64,000 nt of DNA from a virus: the IMG/VR virus record IMGVR_UViG_3300018080_008436, positions 122,998 through 186,997 of that record; one strand, written 5' to 3'. Of the stretch, positions 8,176-16,551 are shown piece by piece (position 1 is the stretch's first letter; each line of letters starts with the position of its first letter). The notes below the pieces were generated by a model. The model had not been told where the DNA came from. It saw nothing but the letters and a program-made list of their open reading frames with translations, and did no database searches. Position numbers and translations under genes: made by a program.

Positions 8176-8862
8176 TTATTTATAAGGCGTTATAGGTAGG
8201 TATTCGTCCTCCGTCCCTGGTGCAATTACAGCCCCTTTGAACGGCCTATCCAATACGAACTTCCCGTCAACAAATTTACCATATCCAGCTTGTTCGAACT
8301 GCTTAAACACTTCCATTTTTGCTTGTCTGGCAATAGCCGTCTTCTCAGCATTTGATAGTGCAACCTTCTCTACAACATTTGTTACGTTAGGCATAGGTTT
8401 TACAGGTTCAACGTTTGATGGTTTTGACAATTCAATTAGTGAGTTATTGACAACGGTCTTAAGCTTTTCAGCCCATTTCTCGAAGTCTTGTTCGGTTACT
8501 TTCTCTTTCTCCAGTTCTTCGATCTGCGTAAGAATCAAATTAATCCTGTTCTCAACGTTTGTCAGATCAGCAGGAGTAGGTTCTTCAGGTTCAACTTTAA
8601 TTGGGTCCATCTTTTCAAGATTGTCCACTCTTTCTTCGAGCTTCCCATTTGCATCTTGTAACCCAGTTAGTGCTTCCAACAACTCAAGATTACTTGAGGC
8701 CAATTCATCATTCTGATAAATCAACTGTTGGATTTGGATCTTGTCCCCCTCATTCAAAGCCTGAATCATTTCTTTCTGTTTGAGAGTGATTGACAGGCAG
8801 TACGCAACGACAGCTACCAGGACAACCCCAGTAATCAATTCTAGCCATTCTTTCCCTTTCAT
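8176..8862 (-). CDS. Membrane-anchored coiled-coil protein
   Basis: 228 residues, family not recognised. An N-terminal transmembrane helix (about residues 9-25, LITGVVLVAVVAYCL) is followed by a long predicted coiled coil (about 30-150) with leucine/glutamate heptads, then a short globular tail. The topology resembles phage-encoded spanin-like or membrane-tether proteins, but no lipobox or partner gene is seen. GGAGG precedes the ATG, and a class A promoter lies 27-54 bp upstream. Confidence 0.75.
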   Translation of the reverse strand: MKGKEWLELITGVVLVAVVAYCLSITLKQKEMIQALNEGDKIQIQQLIYQNDELASSNLELLEALTGLQDANGKLEERVDNLEKMDPIKVEPEEPTPADLTNVENRINLILTQIEELEKEKVTEQDFEKWAEKLKTVVNNSLIELSKPSNVEPVKPMPNVTNVVEKVALSNAEKTAIARQAKMEVFKQFEQAGYGKFVDGKFVLDRPFKGAVIAPGTEDEYLPITPYK

Positions 8863-8888
8863 GGTGATACCTCCGTTACTCTAGTAAC

Positions 8889-8916
8889 ATTATAACTATG
8901 ATATCACCTAGTTCAA
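8889..8916 (-). promoter_or_regulatory. Class A promoter
   Basis: TTGAAC (8916-8911), 16-bp spacer, TATAAT (8894-8889) on the minus strand, ahead of the coiled-coil gene at 8862. Confidence 0.7.
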
Positions 8917-8937
8917 GACTTGTTTCCGAAAATCCTT

Positions 8938-9909
8938 TCAGAAAAGCTCGGCTGGCATGTCAGATTCTTGAAAATAACGCAGGCCCTTGGTTGTGATTTC
9001 TCGGCCCTTACTAGAATTTTTGATGAGGTTAAGTTCCTTAAGTCGAACTTCTAACTCAGACTTAATGTTATTCTCATTCACCATTAATATGAGCGCAAGG
9101 CTCGAACAGGAAATGGGACCGTGATCCTTGATGATCCGAAGAAGCTTGACCTCTTCACTAGTAAGACCTCGCCATTGTATATCAAAGATGTTTTTGATGT
9201 CTTCCCAATCTTTGGTTGTTATAGTGTTGAGCTTGTTCAGATTGGCGTAACGTTTGATATTCTGGGCCAACTGATAAGCATTTCTAGCCCTTGATCGACA
9301 TGCATCGGAAAGTTCCTGGTGAGAACATGCCAATTGGGTGTAACCAAGATACAATTGCAGAATGGCAATCAAATCCTTCTGCTCATATGGAGAGAAATAG
9401 ACTGAATAACATCGATTCCGCAACGGACGAAACATCATATGGGCATCAGTCGTTGCGAAGATGAGGTTAACAAACCGCAAATCGTAAACGAACTCGACAC
9501 CCATATGAGAAAACGTATTTCTATGGTCTGCTGTTGGATTCAGCAGGGTCAACAGGATGGTAGTCATCTCACTATTCAACTGATGGGATTCATCAAAGAA
9601 AATAGTGGTAGGAGAATGGATCTGGGAGATAACATCTTTGAAGAAGTCGTCCCGTTTCTTAATCATACCACTGTTAACGGCAATAAATTTCCTACCCAAA
9701 GATTTAGCTAACTTCTCTGCCAGGAAAGTCTTTCCCAACCCATGAGATCCTGTAAGCAAGACGGTTGGGAAAGGGGTTTCCAGAGAGTGAGACTGAACGA
9801 AGAATTTCATCTTCTTAATGACGGTTTCCTGCCCAATATAGTTGTCCAGATAACTACTTCTCGTAACTGTCTGAGGTTTCTTCTGGGCTATGTCGATTTT
9901 TGTAGCCAT
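8938..9909 (-). CDS. RuvB-like AAA+ ATPase
   Basis: 323 residues with the RuvB layout: an IGQE box, Walker A GSHGLGKT, Walker B IFFDESHQL, a sensor-1-like FATTD, an arginine-finger region (RNRCYSVYF) and a C-terminal winged helix ending in a KGREITTKG turn like RuvB's. RuvB drives Holliday-junction branch migration; no RuvA or RuvC is seen in the window, so it may work with other phage factors or be a loader. The second in-frame ATG is chosen because AAGGAG lies 8 nt before it; the first ATG is only 2 nt from the site. Confidence 0.8.
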   Translation of the reverse strand: MATKIDIAQKKPQTVTRSSYLDNYIGQETVIKKMKFFVQSHSLETPFPTVLLTGSHGLGKTFLAEKLAKSLGRKFIAVNSGMIKKRDDFFKDVISQIHSPTTIFFDESHQLNSEMTTILLTLLNPTADHRNTFSHMGVEFVYDLRFVNLIFATTDAHMMFRPLRNRCYSVYFSPYEQKDLIAILQLYLGYTQLACSHQELSDACRSRARNAYQLAQNIKRYANLNKLNTITTKDWEDIKNIFDIQWRGLTSEEVKLLRIIKDHGPISCSSLALILMVNENNIKSELEVRLKELNLIKNSSKGREITTKGLRYFQESDMPAELF

Positions 9910-9934
9910 TGACATCTCTCCTTATTCTACGAAT

Positions 9935-9962
9935 ACAGTAGCATATAAAAAGGATTTGTCAA
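9935..9962 (-). promoter_or_regulatory. Class A promoter of the RuvB-like gene
   Basis: TTGACA (9962-9957), 16-bp spacer, TACTGT (9940-9935) on the minus strand. It overlaps the last codons of the sigma-factor gene upstream. Confidence 0.7.
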
Positions 9963-10789
9963 GGTAGAATCTCGTCTTCTTGAAGATTTTTTCTGAAAAG
10001 CTTCTTTTGAATCTTTTTCGTCTCTTGCACTCGAATCTGACGAATTCTCTCTGCGCTAACATTATATTTATCTGCCAAGTCCTGTAGACGGACCTTGTCT
10101 TCCTCATATTTGGAAAGAACGATCTCACGAATTCTTGGATCAAGTTCGTAGAGAATCTCTCGTAAGTACGACAACAGGTCTTCCTTCTCCACATCATCAT
10201 ATGGAGTAGAATTATCATCTGGAATCAAATCCTCCAACATAGAGGAATCATCACCAGAACCTTGTCGCTTTTGCAGAGAAACTGTGTTGACGCTTTTTGC
10301 CCTTTCAAGCTTCTGCATCTTCTCTTCTGAGAACTCAAGTTTCTCTTTGATCTCTTCCCTATCCATCTCTCCATCTGATTCACGAATAGCGGTCTGGATC
10401 TTGATTAATCCGTCATGAATGCTTTGAGGAATTGCAACAGGGCAACTTTCTTGGATATGACGAATCATTTCAAGCTTAATCCAGTATCCACAGTAAGTGG
10501 TGAACTTGCAGTTCTTCTCAAGTTCAAATTTCTCGATAGCAGTCATCATACCGATTACACCTGCTCCAATCATGTCATCCATATCTACTTGACACTTCTT
10601 GCAGTAGTAATTGGCCATTTGGGATACGAACCTAATGTGGCTTCTAACAATCTTCTCAATAGCACTATCTTTCTGTGCTTGGGTGTAATCTTCTCCTTTG
10701 ATGATGGAGAAGAGTTCTCTTTCCTCTTTCAGGGAGATATTTGGAATAGAAACTGAGTTTAGGTACTTATCTGCATCCCAATTCTGCAT
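9959..10789 (-). CDS. RNA polymerase sigma-70 family factor
   Basis: 276 residues with recognisable regions. Region 2 is around FVSQMANYYCKK, DDMIGAGVIGMMTAIEKF and TYCGYWIKLEMIRHI, region 3 follows QSIHDGLIKIQ, and region 4 has the helix-turn-helix RLQDLADKYNVSAERIRQIR. It should redirect host core RNA polymerase to phage promoters. It is the best conserved of three sigma-like genes in the window (others at 40347 and 54892). Start ATG follows GAGG. A candidate for reading one of the two promoter families seen here. Confidence 0.9.
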   Translation of the reverse strand: MQNWDADKYLNSVSIPNISLKEERELFSIIKGEDYTQAQKDSAIEKIVRSHIRFVSQMANYYCKKCQVDMDDMIGAGVIGMMTAIEKFELEKNCKFTTYCGYWIKLEMIRHIQESCPVAIPQSIHDGLIKIQTAIRESDGEMDREEIKEKLEFSEEKMQKLERAKSVNTVSLQKRQGSGDDSSMLEDLIPDDNSTPYDDVEKEDLLSYLREILYELDPRIREIVLSKYEEDKVRLQDLADKYNVSAERIRQIRVQETKKIQKKLFRKNLQEDEILP

Positions 10790-10812
10790 AGGGCCACCTC
10801 ACTATTTAAGTC

Positions 10813-11100
10813 TTATTCAATTGAACCAGTTATCAGGTCAATATCCAGATCATCAACATCTGGTTCTTCTGTAGATACCTCTACAGAAGAAACAATCAAT
10901 GGACCATCAGGATCTGGTCTTTCCATGACTACAGGCTCAAATGTTCCATTCGCCCATGATTGCATCGCTTGAACCATCTCACTTAATTCAAACTGATCAT
11001 TCGCTATTACTGATATAGTGCCTCTAGTATAAGATACTGGCAATCCAGCCCTTGCATTCGGCCTCATTATATGTTCAACATCTATTAACGTGACTTCCAA
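10813..11100 (-). CDS. Hypothetical protein, acidic C-terminus
   Basis: About 95 residues, family not recognised. The start is uncertain: a longer frame opens at a TTG inside a GTATAAT promoter box (11134-11140), so the TTG at 11100, nine bases after GGGGAG, is preferred. An ATG at 11067 is also possible. The C-terminus is acidic. A perfect 12-bp inverted repeat (10864-10875 and 10880-10891) lies inside the coding region and encodes SSVEVSTEE. Confidence 0.6.
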   Translation of the reverse strand: MEVTLIDVEHIMRPNARAGLPVSYTRGTISVIANDQFELSEMVQAMQSWANGTFEPVVMERPDPDGPLIVSSVEVSTEEPDVDDLDIDLITGSIE

Positions 11101-11133
11101 TACCCTATACTCCCCTAAGAGACTGTATAGACT

Positions 11134-11140
11134 ATTATAC
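11134..11140 (-). promoter_or_regulatory. Class B promoter (GTATAAT box)
   Basis: TGTATAATA on the minus strand between the macro-domain gene and the small gene at 11100; no -35 match. Confidence 0.55.
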
Positions 11141-11142
11141 AA

Positions 11143-11664
11143 TTACCATGGCAGTTCGTCTGATTGTTCTGACCTTTTGTCAAAAAGGTCATAGACTGTC
11201 ACTTGGATACCTTTGTCGATCAACTCTTCTTTCAAAATCTTCTCGACCTCTTCCCATTTGCCACCTGCCAAGTCACATCCCATAAGATACGGGAAATGAG
11301 CAGTTGCGTTGTAATGCTTGCAAACTTTACGAATGAATGCACAACCTTCTCGCAGTGCCCAGTATCGAACAGGGGGAACGCCGTTCTGTTCCTTCAATCC
11401 ATGCTGACCGATAATGTTAGCAACAACAATGTCATCCTCAACAGCAACAAACTGGACTTTTCCACAAGTGAACTCCTGGTTATTGTGGGAATTAGTTTTG
11501 TGCCAACCAACATAATCAGATCGAACTTTGGGCCATTTGTCCAACAGAGCTTTGGCAACTCCGCTTCCCATTCGGCCCAAATCATTGCAACAATGTCCAA
11601 TAATCTTACGTCCTTCGCCTTGGGGGTTTCTGACATCGCCTCTGCTGATGTATTCAATTTCCAT
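11143..11664 (-). CDS. Macro domain protein (ADP-ribose binding)
   Basis: 173 residues forming a single macro domain. The first strand is followed by IIGHCCNDLGRMGSGVAKAL, matching the H-x-C-N-x-x-G-x-x-G-x-G-x-A ligand loop, and NIIGQHG matches the second. Macro domains bind or hydrolyse ADP-ribose, ADP-ribose-1''-phosphate or O-acetyl-ADP-ribose. In this phage, with NAD-salvage genes nearby, it may clear ADP-ribose made by host defence NADases or remove ADP-ribosylation; that is inference. Start ATG follows AAGGAGG. Confidence 0.85.
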   Translation of the reverse strand: MEIEYISRGDVRNPQGEGRKIIGHCCNDLGRMGSGVAKALLDKWPKVRSDYVGWHKTNSHNNQEFTCGKVQFVAVEDDIVVANIIGQHGLKEQNGVPPVRYWALREGCAFIRKVCKHYNATAHFPYLMGCDLAGGKWEEVEKILKEELIDKGIQVTVYDLFDKRSEQSDELPW

Positions 11665-11695
11665 TGCGTCCTCCTTATAGGTTCTCGTTATAAGT

Positions 11696-11723
11696 AAGGT
11701 AAACGCTATATGGATATTGTCAA
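11696..11723 (-). promoter_or_regulatory. Class A promoter of the macro-domain gene
   Basis: TTGACA (11723-11718), 16-bp spacer, TACCTT (11701-11696) on the minus strand, just before AAGGAGG and the ATG at 11664. Confidence 0.65.
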
Positions 11724-11755
11724 GCTGTATATCGAAATTTAATCGAAGTTGTCGA

Positions 11756-12613
11756 TTAAGTGAACATTCTCTTCTTGAGGTTATCCTTTTTCCCTTCCAA
11801 TTGAGGGGTTTGTGGATATTGTCTTGAAGGAAGTTTCTTTCTCAAAAGCTTGTAGAAGTCATTGTAAGTAAGCTCTGGCTTGCTTCTAATGATCGCAACG
11901 GCATTCGCAGTCATAGCTCCCTGGAATTTCCCACCAATTCTAGCGTCATAGCTATATTGAGTTGGATTACACCCAGTGATAAGAACTTCTTTCATCTTTT
12001 CAGGTGAGAAGACTTTCTTAGAAACTGACTTAGGAGCGATCTCAAATACTTCTTCATCATCTTCAGGTGGAAGATATCTTGGTTTAGGAGCGTTCTCATC
12101 ATAAAGAGTACTCAAAAACGATCTAGTTACTGTTCCTGAATGACATGAGTCAGAAATGAAAGTAAGACTTGCCCCTTCTGGCAATCCGCCTAAGATCTCT
12201 CTCAACTGGTCATCAATCAAAAGTTTGTCATACAAACAAAGAGCTTCGTCTCTTTTGTCAGCTTCGTCTCCACTAACATCTCTGACATTAGTTCCATGTC
12301 CTGAGAAAGTGATGACAACATGACTGTCTGCGGTTGCGTTCTCAACAATCTTTTTCATCTCTCTGACAACATTCTTGTAAGTGGCCTTCTGGTCAAGAAG
12401 TTTGGTCGTTGTGAAGCCATAAAGTTCTTTTAACAATGCTTCCCATGAATTAGCATCGTTAACACAACCTCTAAGATCATTTCTTCTTCCTGGGTAATCA
12501 TTGATTCCAATGTGAAGAGATTGTTTGCAACCTTTCCCCTCACAAACCCTTTCTGTTTTTTTTGTAAAGATTTCAATAAATTTTCTCATGAATTTCCAAT
12601 CCCATAATTTCAT
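11756..12613 (-). CDS. Metacaspase (caspase-fold cysteine protease, C14)
   Basis: 285 residues with a complete type I metacaspase core. The catalytic His is H106 in TFSGHGTN and the catalytic Cys is C157 in SDSCHSGT. An early GINDYPGRRNDLRGCVNDA block and the GDEADKRDEALCLYD specificity loop are also typical. Metacaspases cleave after Arg or Lys. About 30 residues, including a short cysteine motif (CEGKGC), precede the core, and a basic tail (KKDNLKKRMF) ends it. Start ATG follows GGAGG. A phage copy is unusual: it might process virion or host proteins, or interfere with caspase-like host defences. Confidence 0.9.
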   Translation of the reverse strand: MKLWDWKFMRKFIEIFTKKTERVCEGKGCKQSLHIGINDYPGRRNDLRGCVNDANSWEALLKELYGFTTTKLLDQKATYKNVVREMKKIVENATADSHVVITFSGHGTNVRDVSGDEADKRDEALCLYDKLLIDDQLREILGGLPEGASLTFISDSCHSGTVTRSFLSTLYDENAPKPRYLPPEDDEEVFEIAPKSVSKKVFSPEKMKEVLITGCNPTQYSYDARIGGKFQGAMTANAVAIIRSKPELTYNDFYKLLRKKLPSRQYPQTPQLEGKKDNLKKRMFT

Positions 12614-12675
12614 AATACACCTCCATAGGCAAATCTACGGAGATATTTCTAAAAATAATTAATGAATACCTGCCT

Positions 12676-13362
12676 TTAGATCTCGGTTACATCGCCCTTA
12701 GCAACAACTCTGGCAAGCCGACCGCAATAGCCCCCATGATGCCTCTTGGCATACTCATCTGGAGTTAATCCACATTTTTCTGAAGCAATAATTGCCAAGC
12801 AGTCTGTGATGGCCAACATAACAAGAATACTGGTTGTAGGTGCGATACCCATCTCTCCAATTTCGTTGATCTCCCCCATGTCCAAGCAAACATCTACTTC
12901 ATCCCGAATCGGGCTGTCTTCATGTGAAGTAATTCCAATGAACTTTCTTACTCCAAGATTTTTGGCTAACTTGATTGTTTCAAGTACTTCTCTGGTTTTC
13001 CCAGAAGTCGATGCGACAAACAACACATCATTAAATCCAAGGATACCAAGATCCCCATGAGAAGCTTCTCCTGGGTGTAAGTAACAGGAAGAGAACCCTA
13101 AGGAACAAAGAGTTGAGGAAAACTTCCTCATCGCTACTCCTGCCTTTCCCATACCTGTTGTGACTATTTTGTAGTCTTCTTCTGAAGTTGTCGCGAAACT
13201 AGAATTCGCAATCAAATCTATGGCGTGAATAAAATTCTCATCTAGTTGAATATTAGCTATTGCTTCGGAAAGAGTAACTAGGTATTGATTACCTTTACTA
13301 ACCTCACCATTCAACTCCACCCTCACATTCCTCGTCCTCTCCTTCTCCATCATCTCCATCAT
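12676..13362 (-). CDS. SIS-domain phosphosugar isomerase-like protein
   Basis: A single SIS (sugar isomerase) domain resembling the isomerase half of KdsD/GutQ: VTTGMGKAGVAMRKFSS, then a FVASTSGKTREVLETI loop holding the Ser/Thr phosphate-binding residues, and a C-terminal HHGGYCGRLAR. No CBS domains follow, so it is a short form. In LPS or teichoic-acid pathways such enzymes convert ketose- to aldose-phosphates; here it might feed capsule or DNA-modification sugars. The start is uncertain: the frame overlaps the previous gene's acidic tail by 59 nt, so a GTG at 13326 or a TTG at 13314 may be the real start. Confidence 0.8.
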   Translation of the reverse strand: MMEMMEKERTRNVRVELNGEVSKGNQYLVTLSEAIANIQLDENFIHAIDLIANSSFATTSEEDYKIVTTGMGKAGVAMRKFSSTLCSLGFSSCYLHPGEASHGDLGILGFNDVLFVASTSGKTREVLETIKLAKNLGVRKFIGITSHEDSPIRDEVDVCLDMGEINEIGEMGIAPTTSILVMLAITDCLAIIASEKCGLTPDEYAKRHHGGYCGRLARVVAKGDVTEI

Positions 13363-13837
13363 CTATTTCCTCAAATGAGTCCGTATCAACTGGCCCACCC
13401 ATTTGTCCCAATGGAGTGATTTTTCCATCTGGGTTTATGGAGATTGGTATAACACCTTTCTGTCCAGAAAATACGGAGTTTACTAGCGCGTCAAGGAAAG
13501 TTTGACCCTTATTGTAAGCGTCAGACTTGTCGCCTTCTTTTTCAGCATCCTTGACGAAATCATCTACGTCATCTATAGAGTAACTCATTTTTGGATCAGG
13601 TATTGCCGCATGTTTCAAAACGATGTTTTGCTCTAATTCTTCGAGAGTAAATTCTCCACTTTTTATTTGGCTTTTAAAAACATTAAATCTTCTACACGCT
13701 TCTTTCTTCAAAGCAAGAAGGTCGTTTTCGTTAGCCTCGACCGTCATCATCCCCTGAGTCACATCGTAAAATGCAAGTTCAAAGATGAGTAAGTCTCTTC
13801 GTTGTGCTTCTTCTAGAGTCATTCTGAAATTGTGCAT
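13304..13837 (-). CDS. Hypothetical protein with acidic tail
   Basis: 177 residues, not recognised. A helical N-terminal half (MTLEEAQRRDLLIFEL onward) is followed by a polar linker and a very acidic C-terminus (DDGDDGEGEDEECEGG). AGGGAG precedes the ATG. It lies between the 5'-nuclease and SIS genes in one transcript. Confidence 0.7.
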   Translation of the reverse strand: MHNFRMTLEEAQRRDLLIFELAFYDVTQGMMTVEANENDLLALKKEACRRFNVFKSQIKSGEFTLEELEQNIVLKHAAIPDPKMSYSIDDVDDFVKDAEKEGDKSDAYNKGQTFLDALVNSVFSGQKGVIPISINPDGKITPLGQMGGPVDTDSFEEIDDGDDGEGEDEECEGGVEW

Positions 13838-13845
13838 AGTTCTCC

Positions 13846-14964
13846 CTAATCGAACAGGATATCGACTTTATCCACTAATGATGCTATTCCATAGTATTCA
13901 AAATATTCAAGTAGTTTCACTTTATCTTTTTCCAAATAAGTGATTTCTGGCAAATCTGGGATGTCTTTGTCCATCTTCTTCAAAGAATATGCCAACTTAA
14001 CACGATCCTTGAACATCAAAGCCATCAAATCTGTCTTTGGCATCTTGATTTTTCCTTCTTCAAACCAAGAAAGAAGACCACTATGAGGCATCCCCCAGTA
14101 AATCTCTGGATATTTCAGCTTACCAGATTTTGTCTCCGCTTTTGCCAATTCATGCCAATGATAATAACAACCTTGAGGATCATCGTCTTCAGAACACCCT
14201 TGATAAGCAGGGTTCAACTTATGTGGCAACTTACTATCTTCTGTTGTAAGAGGGGCATGCTTCTTTATTAATTCGCTGTGTTTTTCTTCCAAAGCAACAA
14301 TAACTGCTTCCCAAGTCCCACTCTTCTTTATGGCATTCAAGGCGGTTTTCTCGCCCCATCCAGGAATTCCAAAGATGTTGTCTCCATTATCTCCCATCAA
14401 AGCACCAACATGAACATGCTGTTCTGGAGTGATCCCAAACTGTTCCTCAAATGAATCTTTGGTGACGTAGTCCTCTTTCATCCCATCCCAAACAATCACA
14501 TTATCATCCAATAATTGGTAAAAGTCTTTGTCAGAGGTAACAACTATAATTTGATTGTCTCCTTTAAGTAATTCACAATATGAAGCAATCACATCGTCAG
14601 CTTCGAATCCCTCTATAAAGATCTGAGGGATGCCTGTTTTGCCCAAAGCGTTCTGTAAATGATGCCCTGTATCAAACCATGTCTGTAATGGAGGCTTGGG
14701 GTCTTCTTTCTTTCTATTTTGCTTATAGGCTTCTGGAATCAGTTCTTCTTCTACTCCTTTTTGCGATTCTTCCTTCCTTCTCTTTGAACTACGATCCCAG
14801 GCCACAAGCATTTGATGATTGGGGAACTTTTTTTTGAGAGTTAAAAGAGAGTTGAAGAAGCCAAAGTGCGCTCCAGACAGCACTCCGTCTTTGTTGGTCA
14901 ACTTGTCATTTGCAAAAGCAGATCTGATTGCCAAGTTGTTTCCATCAATGAGTAAATAATCCAT
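13846..14964 (-). CDS. 5'-3' exonuclease / flap endonuclease (FEN family)
   Basis: 372 residues, matching T5 D15-like and Pol I N-terminal 5'-nucleases. Metal-binding acids appear in MDYLLIDGNN, EGFEADDVIA and VVTSDKDFYQLL, and the helix-hairpin-helix is GALMGDNGDNIFGIPGWGEKTA. It should remove RNA primers or flaps during replication. About 100 residues beyond the nuclease core are of unclear function. Start ATG follows CGGAG, with a class B promoter box just upstream. Confidence 0.9.
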   Translation of the reverse strand: MDYLLIDGNNLAIRSAFANDKLTNKDGVLSGAHFGFFNSLLTLKKKFPNHQMLVAWDRSSKRRKEESQKGVEEELIPEAYKQNRKKEDPKPPLQTWFDTGHHLQNALGKTGIPQIFIEGFEADDVIASYCELLKGDNQIIVVTSDKDFYQLLDDNVIVWDGMKEDYVTKDSFEEQFGITPEQHVHVGALMGDNGDNIFGIPGWGEKTALNAIKKSGTWEAVIVALEEKHSELIKKHAPLTTEDSKLPHKLNPAYQGCSEDDDPQGCYYHWHELAKAETKSGKLKYPEIYWGMPHSGLLSWFEEGKIKMPKTDLMALMFKDRVKLAYSLKKMDKDIPDLPEITYLEKDKVKLLEYFEYYGIASLVDKVDILFD

Positions 14965-14987
14965 TGTTTGTCTCCGATGTTTTGAAT

Positions 14988-14994
14988 ATTATAC
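14988..14994 (-). promoter_or_regulatory. Class B promoter (GTATAAT box) of the 5'-nuclease gene
   Basis: TGTATAATA on the minus strand, overlapping the stop codon of the 14989-15885 gene; no matching -35 element. Confidence 0.55.
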
Positions 14995-15885
14995 AGATTC
15001 ATTGTACCAAATTCCAATGCAATCCCTAATCCTTCTATCCAATCCTACTAAGTCGTAGTCCATCCACATCCTTTGTAAATTTCTCAGAGTTCCATCTTCA
15101 TTTCTGAATTTATAGAACACTGCTCGTCTGGATTGAAGATAGGGTATCCCTCCCTTTTTGATCTTATGACCACAGTAAGTCAGCCACAATATGGCCGCAT
15201 ATATATTTCCGTTATGAGGTCTGACGCATTTTGTAAAATACTTCTGACAGCATTCAGGCATGAACTTAGTAAACAATGCAGGCCAAAATGGAGAGATAAG
15301 TTGTCTCACTTTCCATTCTATTTTATCCTCGACTGGGATACCTAATTTAACAAGTTCATCAATGACACTATCTTGATACAGCATGTAGGATCTTCCATCC
15401 CTTCTATGGAGCCTACCTGTGCAAAGTAATCCTGCAACATATGACATTGAATCATAATTAGGTTTCAGATACAATGCTGGAACCTTCTGCCAGGATCGAG
15501 GATGCTTTTGTTTCTTCTGGGGCCGTCCATTCTTAATCTTGCCATAATAGGGGCATTCTTTAAAAACCTTTACCAACAAAGGACTCCCCCACCAAGTAAA
15601 TGTCGGGTATTGGGTTTTACTCCAGTTAACAGTCCCACATTTTGTAATGCCTGCGATGAAGTCGCCGTTCCATATCGGATGATCAATTTTCATCATGTGA
15701 TGAATATACCACTTAATATTCTTAGAACTTACTGTTCTGTATAAAGTGTCATGACTTATTGATTCATCCAGGTATTCTTCGACATCACGTTCTGTTAACT
15801 TTGCAGACGCAGGTGGTCCATATTTGATGGCGATCTTAGCCGCCATTCTACACTTCTCTAATTTTCTTTCCTCAGATCTTGTCAC
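14989..15885 (-). CDS. Hypothetical protein, possibly degenerate LAGLIDADG-like
   Basis: 298 residues, basic and rich in Trp, Tyr and Cys. Two segments, FIAGITKCG and YVAGLLCTG, each followed by about 50 residues, recall the two LAGLIDADG helices of homing endonucleases, but neither keeps the catalytic acidic residue, so the assignment is weak. The GTG start overlaps the SLOG gene's TGA (GTGA), suggesting coupled translation. Confidence 0.65.
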   Translation of the reverse strand: MTRSEERKLEKCRMAAKIAIKYGPPASAKLTERDVEEYLDESISHDTLYRTVSSKNIKWYIHHMMKIDHPIWNGDFIAGITKCGTVNWSKTQYPTFTWWGSPLLVKVFKECPYYGKIKNGRPQKKQKHPRSWQKVPALYLKPNYDSMSYVAGLLCTGRLHRRDGRSYMLYQDSVIDELVKLGIPVEDKIEWKVRQLISPFWPALFTKFMPECCQKYFTKCVRPHNGNIYAAILWLTYCGHKIKKGGIPYLQSRRAVFYKFRNEDGTLRNLQRMWMDYDLVGLDRRIRDCIGIWYNESV

Positions 15886-16280
15886 GAGCCTATATTCTCA
15901 ATATCGAATTCTTCCTCATCCTCGTCAAAAAACACAGGCTTTCCCTTGTCCTGTACCTTCTTAACGGTGTCCATAGTCCCCCTACAAAGCTCCCTGTCTT
16001 TTGTGACCATAGCGATCAAGACATCAGAGTTCTCTGCAATGTCCGAGTTACGAATGAAACCCGCTCTCTTTCCGTACATCTCCCACTTAGGGTAATATAT
16101 GGAGATGGGAACACCATAAGCCTGAGCAATTATCTCTGCGAAAGCGTCTCCACCTTGTGGGCATCCTCCAGAGACAATGTAGTCTCCTTCCTCGTAAATC
16201 TCTAGGAACCTTTCGACACAACATAGGAAGTCATGTTCTGAATCCCTGCGTCTACTCCCTACAATTCCAATATACTTCAT
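15882..16280 (-). CDS. SLOG-family (DprA/YspA-like) nucleotide-binding protein
   Basis: 132 residues with the SLOG fold: an N-terminal IGIVGSRRR strand-loop, the VSGGCPQGGDAFAE nucleotide-binding motif and a C-terminal Rossmann half. SLOG proteins bind nucleotide-derived ligands and often appear in NAD/ADP-ribose signalling and defence contexts. It is coupled to the next gene by GTGA. No good ribosome site is visible, and a terminator lies just upstream, so it may depend on read-through or an unseen promoter. Confidence 0.8.
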   Translation of the reverse strand: MKYIGIVGSRRRDSEHDFLCCVERFLEIYEEGDYIVSGGCPQGGDAFAEIIAQAYGVPISIYYPKWEMYGKRAGFIRNSDIAENSDVLIAMVTKDRELCRGTMDTVKKVQDKGKPVFFDEDEEEFDIENIGS

Positions 16281-16292
16281 TGTCGTACCACG

Positions 16293-16325
16293 AAAAAAAC
16301 CTTGGCAAGATTTCTCCCGCCAAGG
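16293..16325 (-). terminator. Rho-independent terminator
   Basis: On the minus strand, arms CCTTGGC and GCCAAGG (16325-16319 and 16306-16300) close a 12-nt loop and are followed by seven T (16299-16293). It ends the transcript of the 46-residue gene. Confidence 0.9.
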
Positions 16326-16338
16326 CTGTTAATTTTAC

Positions 16339-16479
16339 TTAGTCTTCAGTAATGATCGAAAGCTGACCACATGCGGCCTTGGCATTGATTTCTGCCTCAG
16401 TCGCAACAGCAACAGCATGATCATAGTTTTCCTGTTCGAGTTCTTCTTTGATGGTTGTCGTCAGATCTTGAGTTTCCAT
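16339..16479 (-). CDS. Small hypothetical protein (46 residues)
   Basis: An open frame with AAGGAG six bases before ATG, beginning METQDLTTTIKEELEQ and ending GQLSIITED. It is flanked by a GTATAAT promoter (16545-16551) and a clean terminator (16293-16325), so it is a self-contained transcription unit. Acidic, single Cys, no known family. Confidence 0.8.
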   Translation of the reverse strand: METQDLTTTIKEELEQENYDHAVAVATEAEINAKAACGQLSIITED

Positions 16480-16544
16480 GATCTTCTCCTTAATTAGAGT
16501 TTGGACTTAGGTTCGTGTCGGAATGACAATAACCTCATATTCTC

Positions 16545-16551
16545 ATTATAC
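16545..16551 (-). promoter_or_regulatory. Class B promoter (GTATAAT box) of the 46-residue gene
   Basis: GGTATAATG on the minus strand, within the last codons of the radical-SAM gene; no matching -35 element. Confidence 0.55.

Noticed and set aside
9922-10218. Minus-strand frame overlapping the sigma factor
   Set aside because: Shadow frame inside a well-conserved sigma gene; very basic and no ribosome site.
14989-15885. Confident LAGLIDADG homing endonuclease
   Set aside because: The two helix-like motifs lack the catalytic acidic residues.
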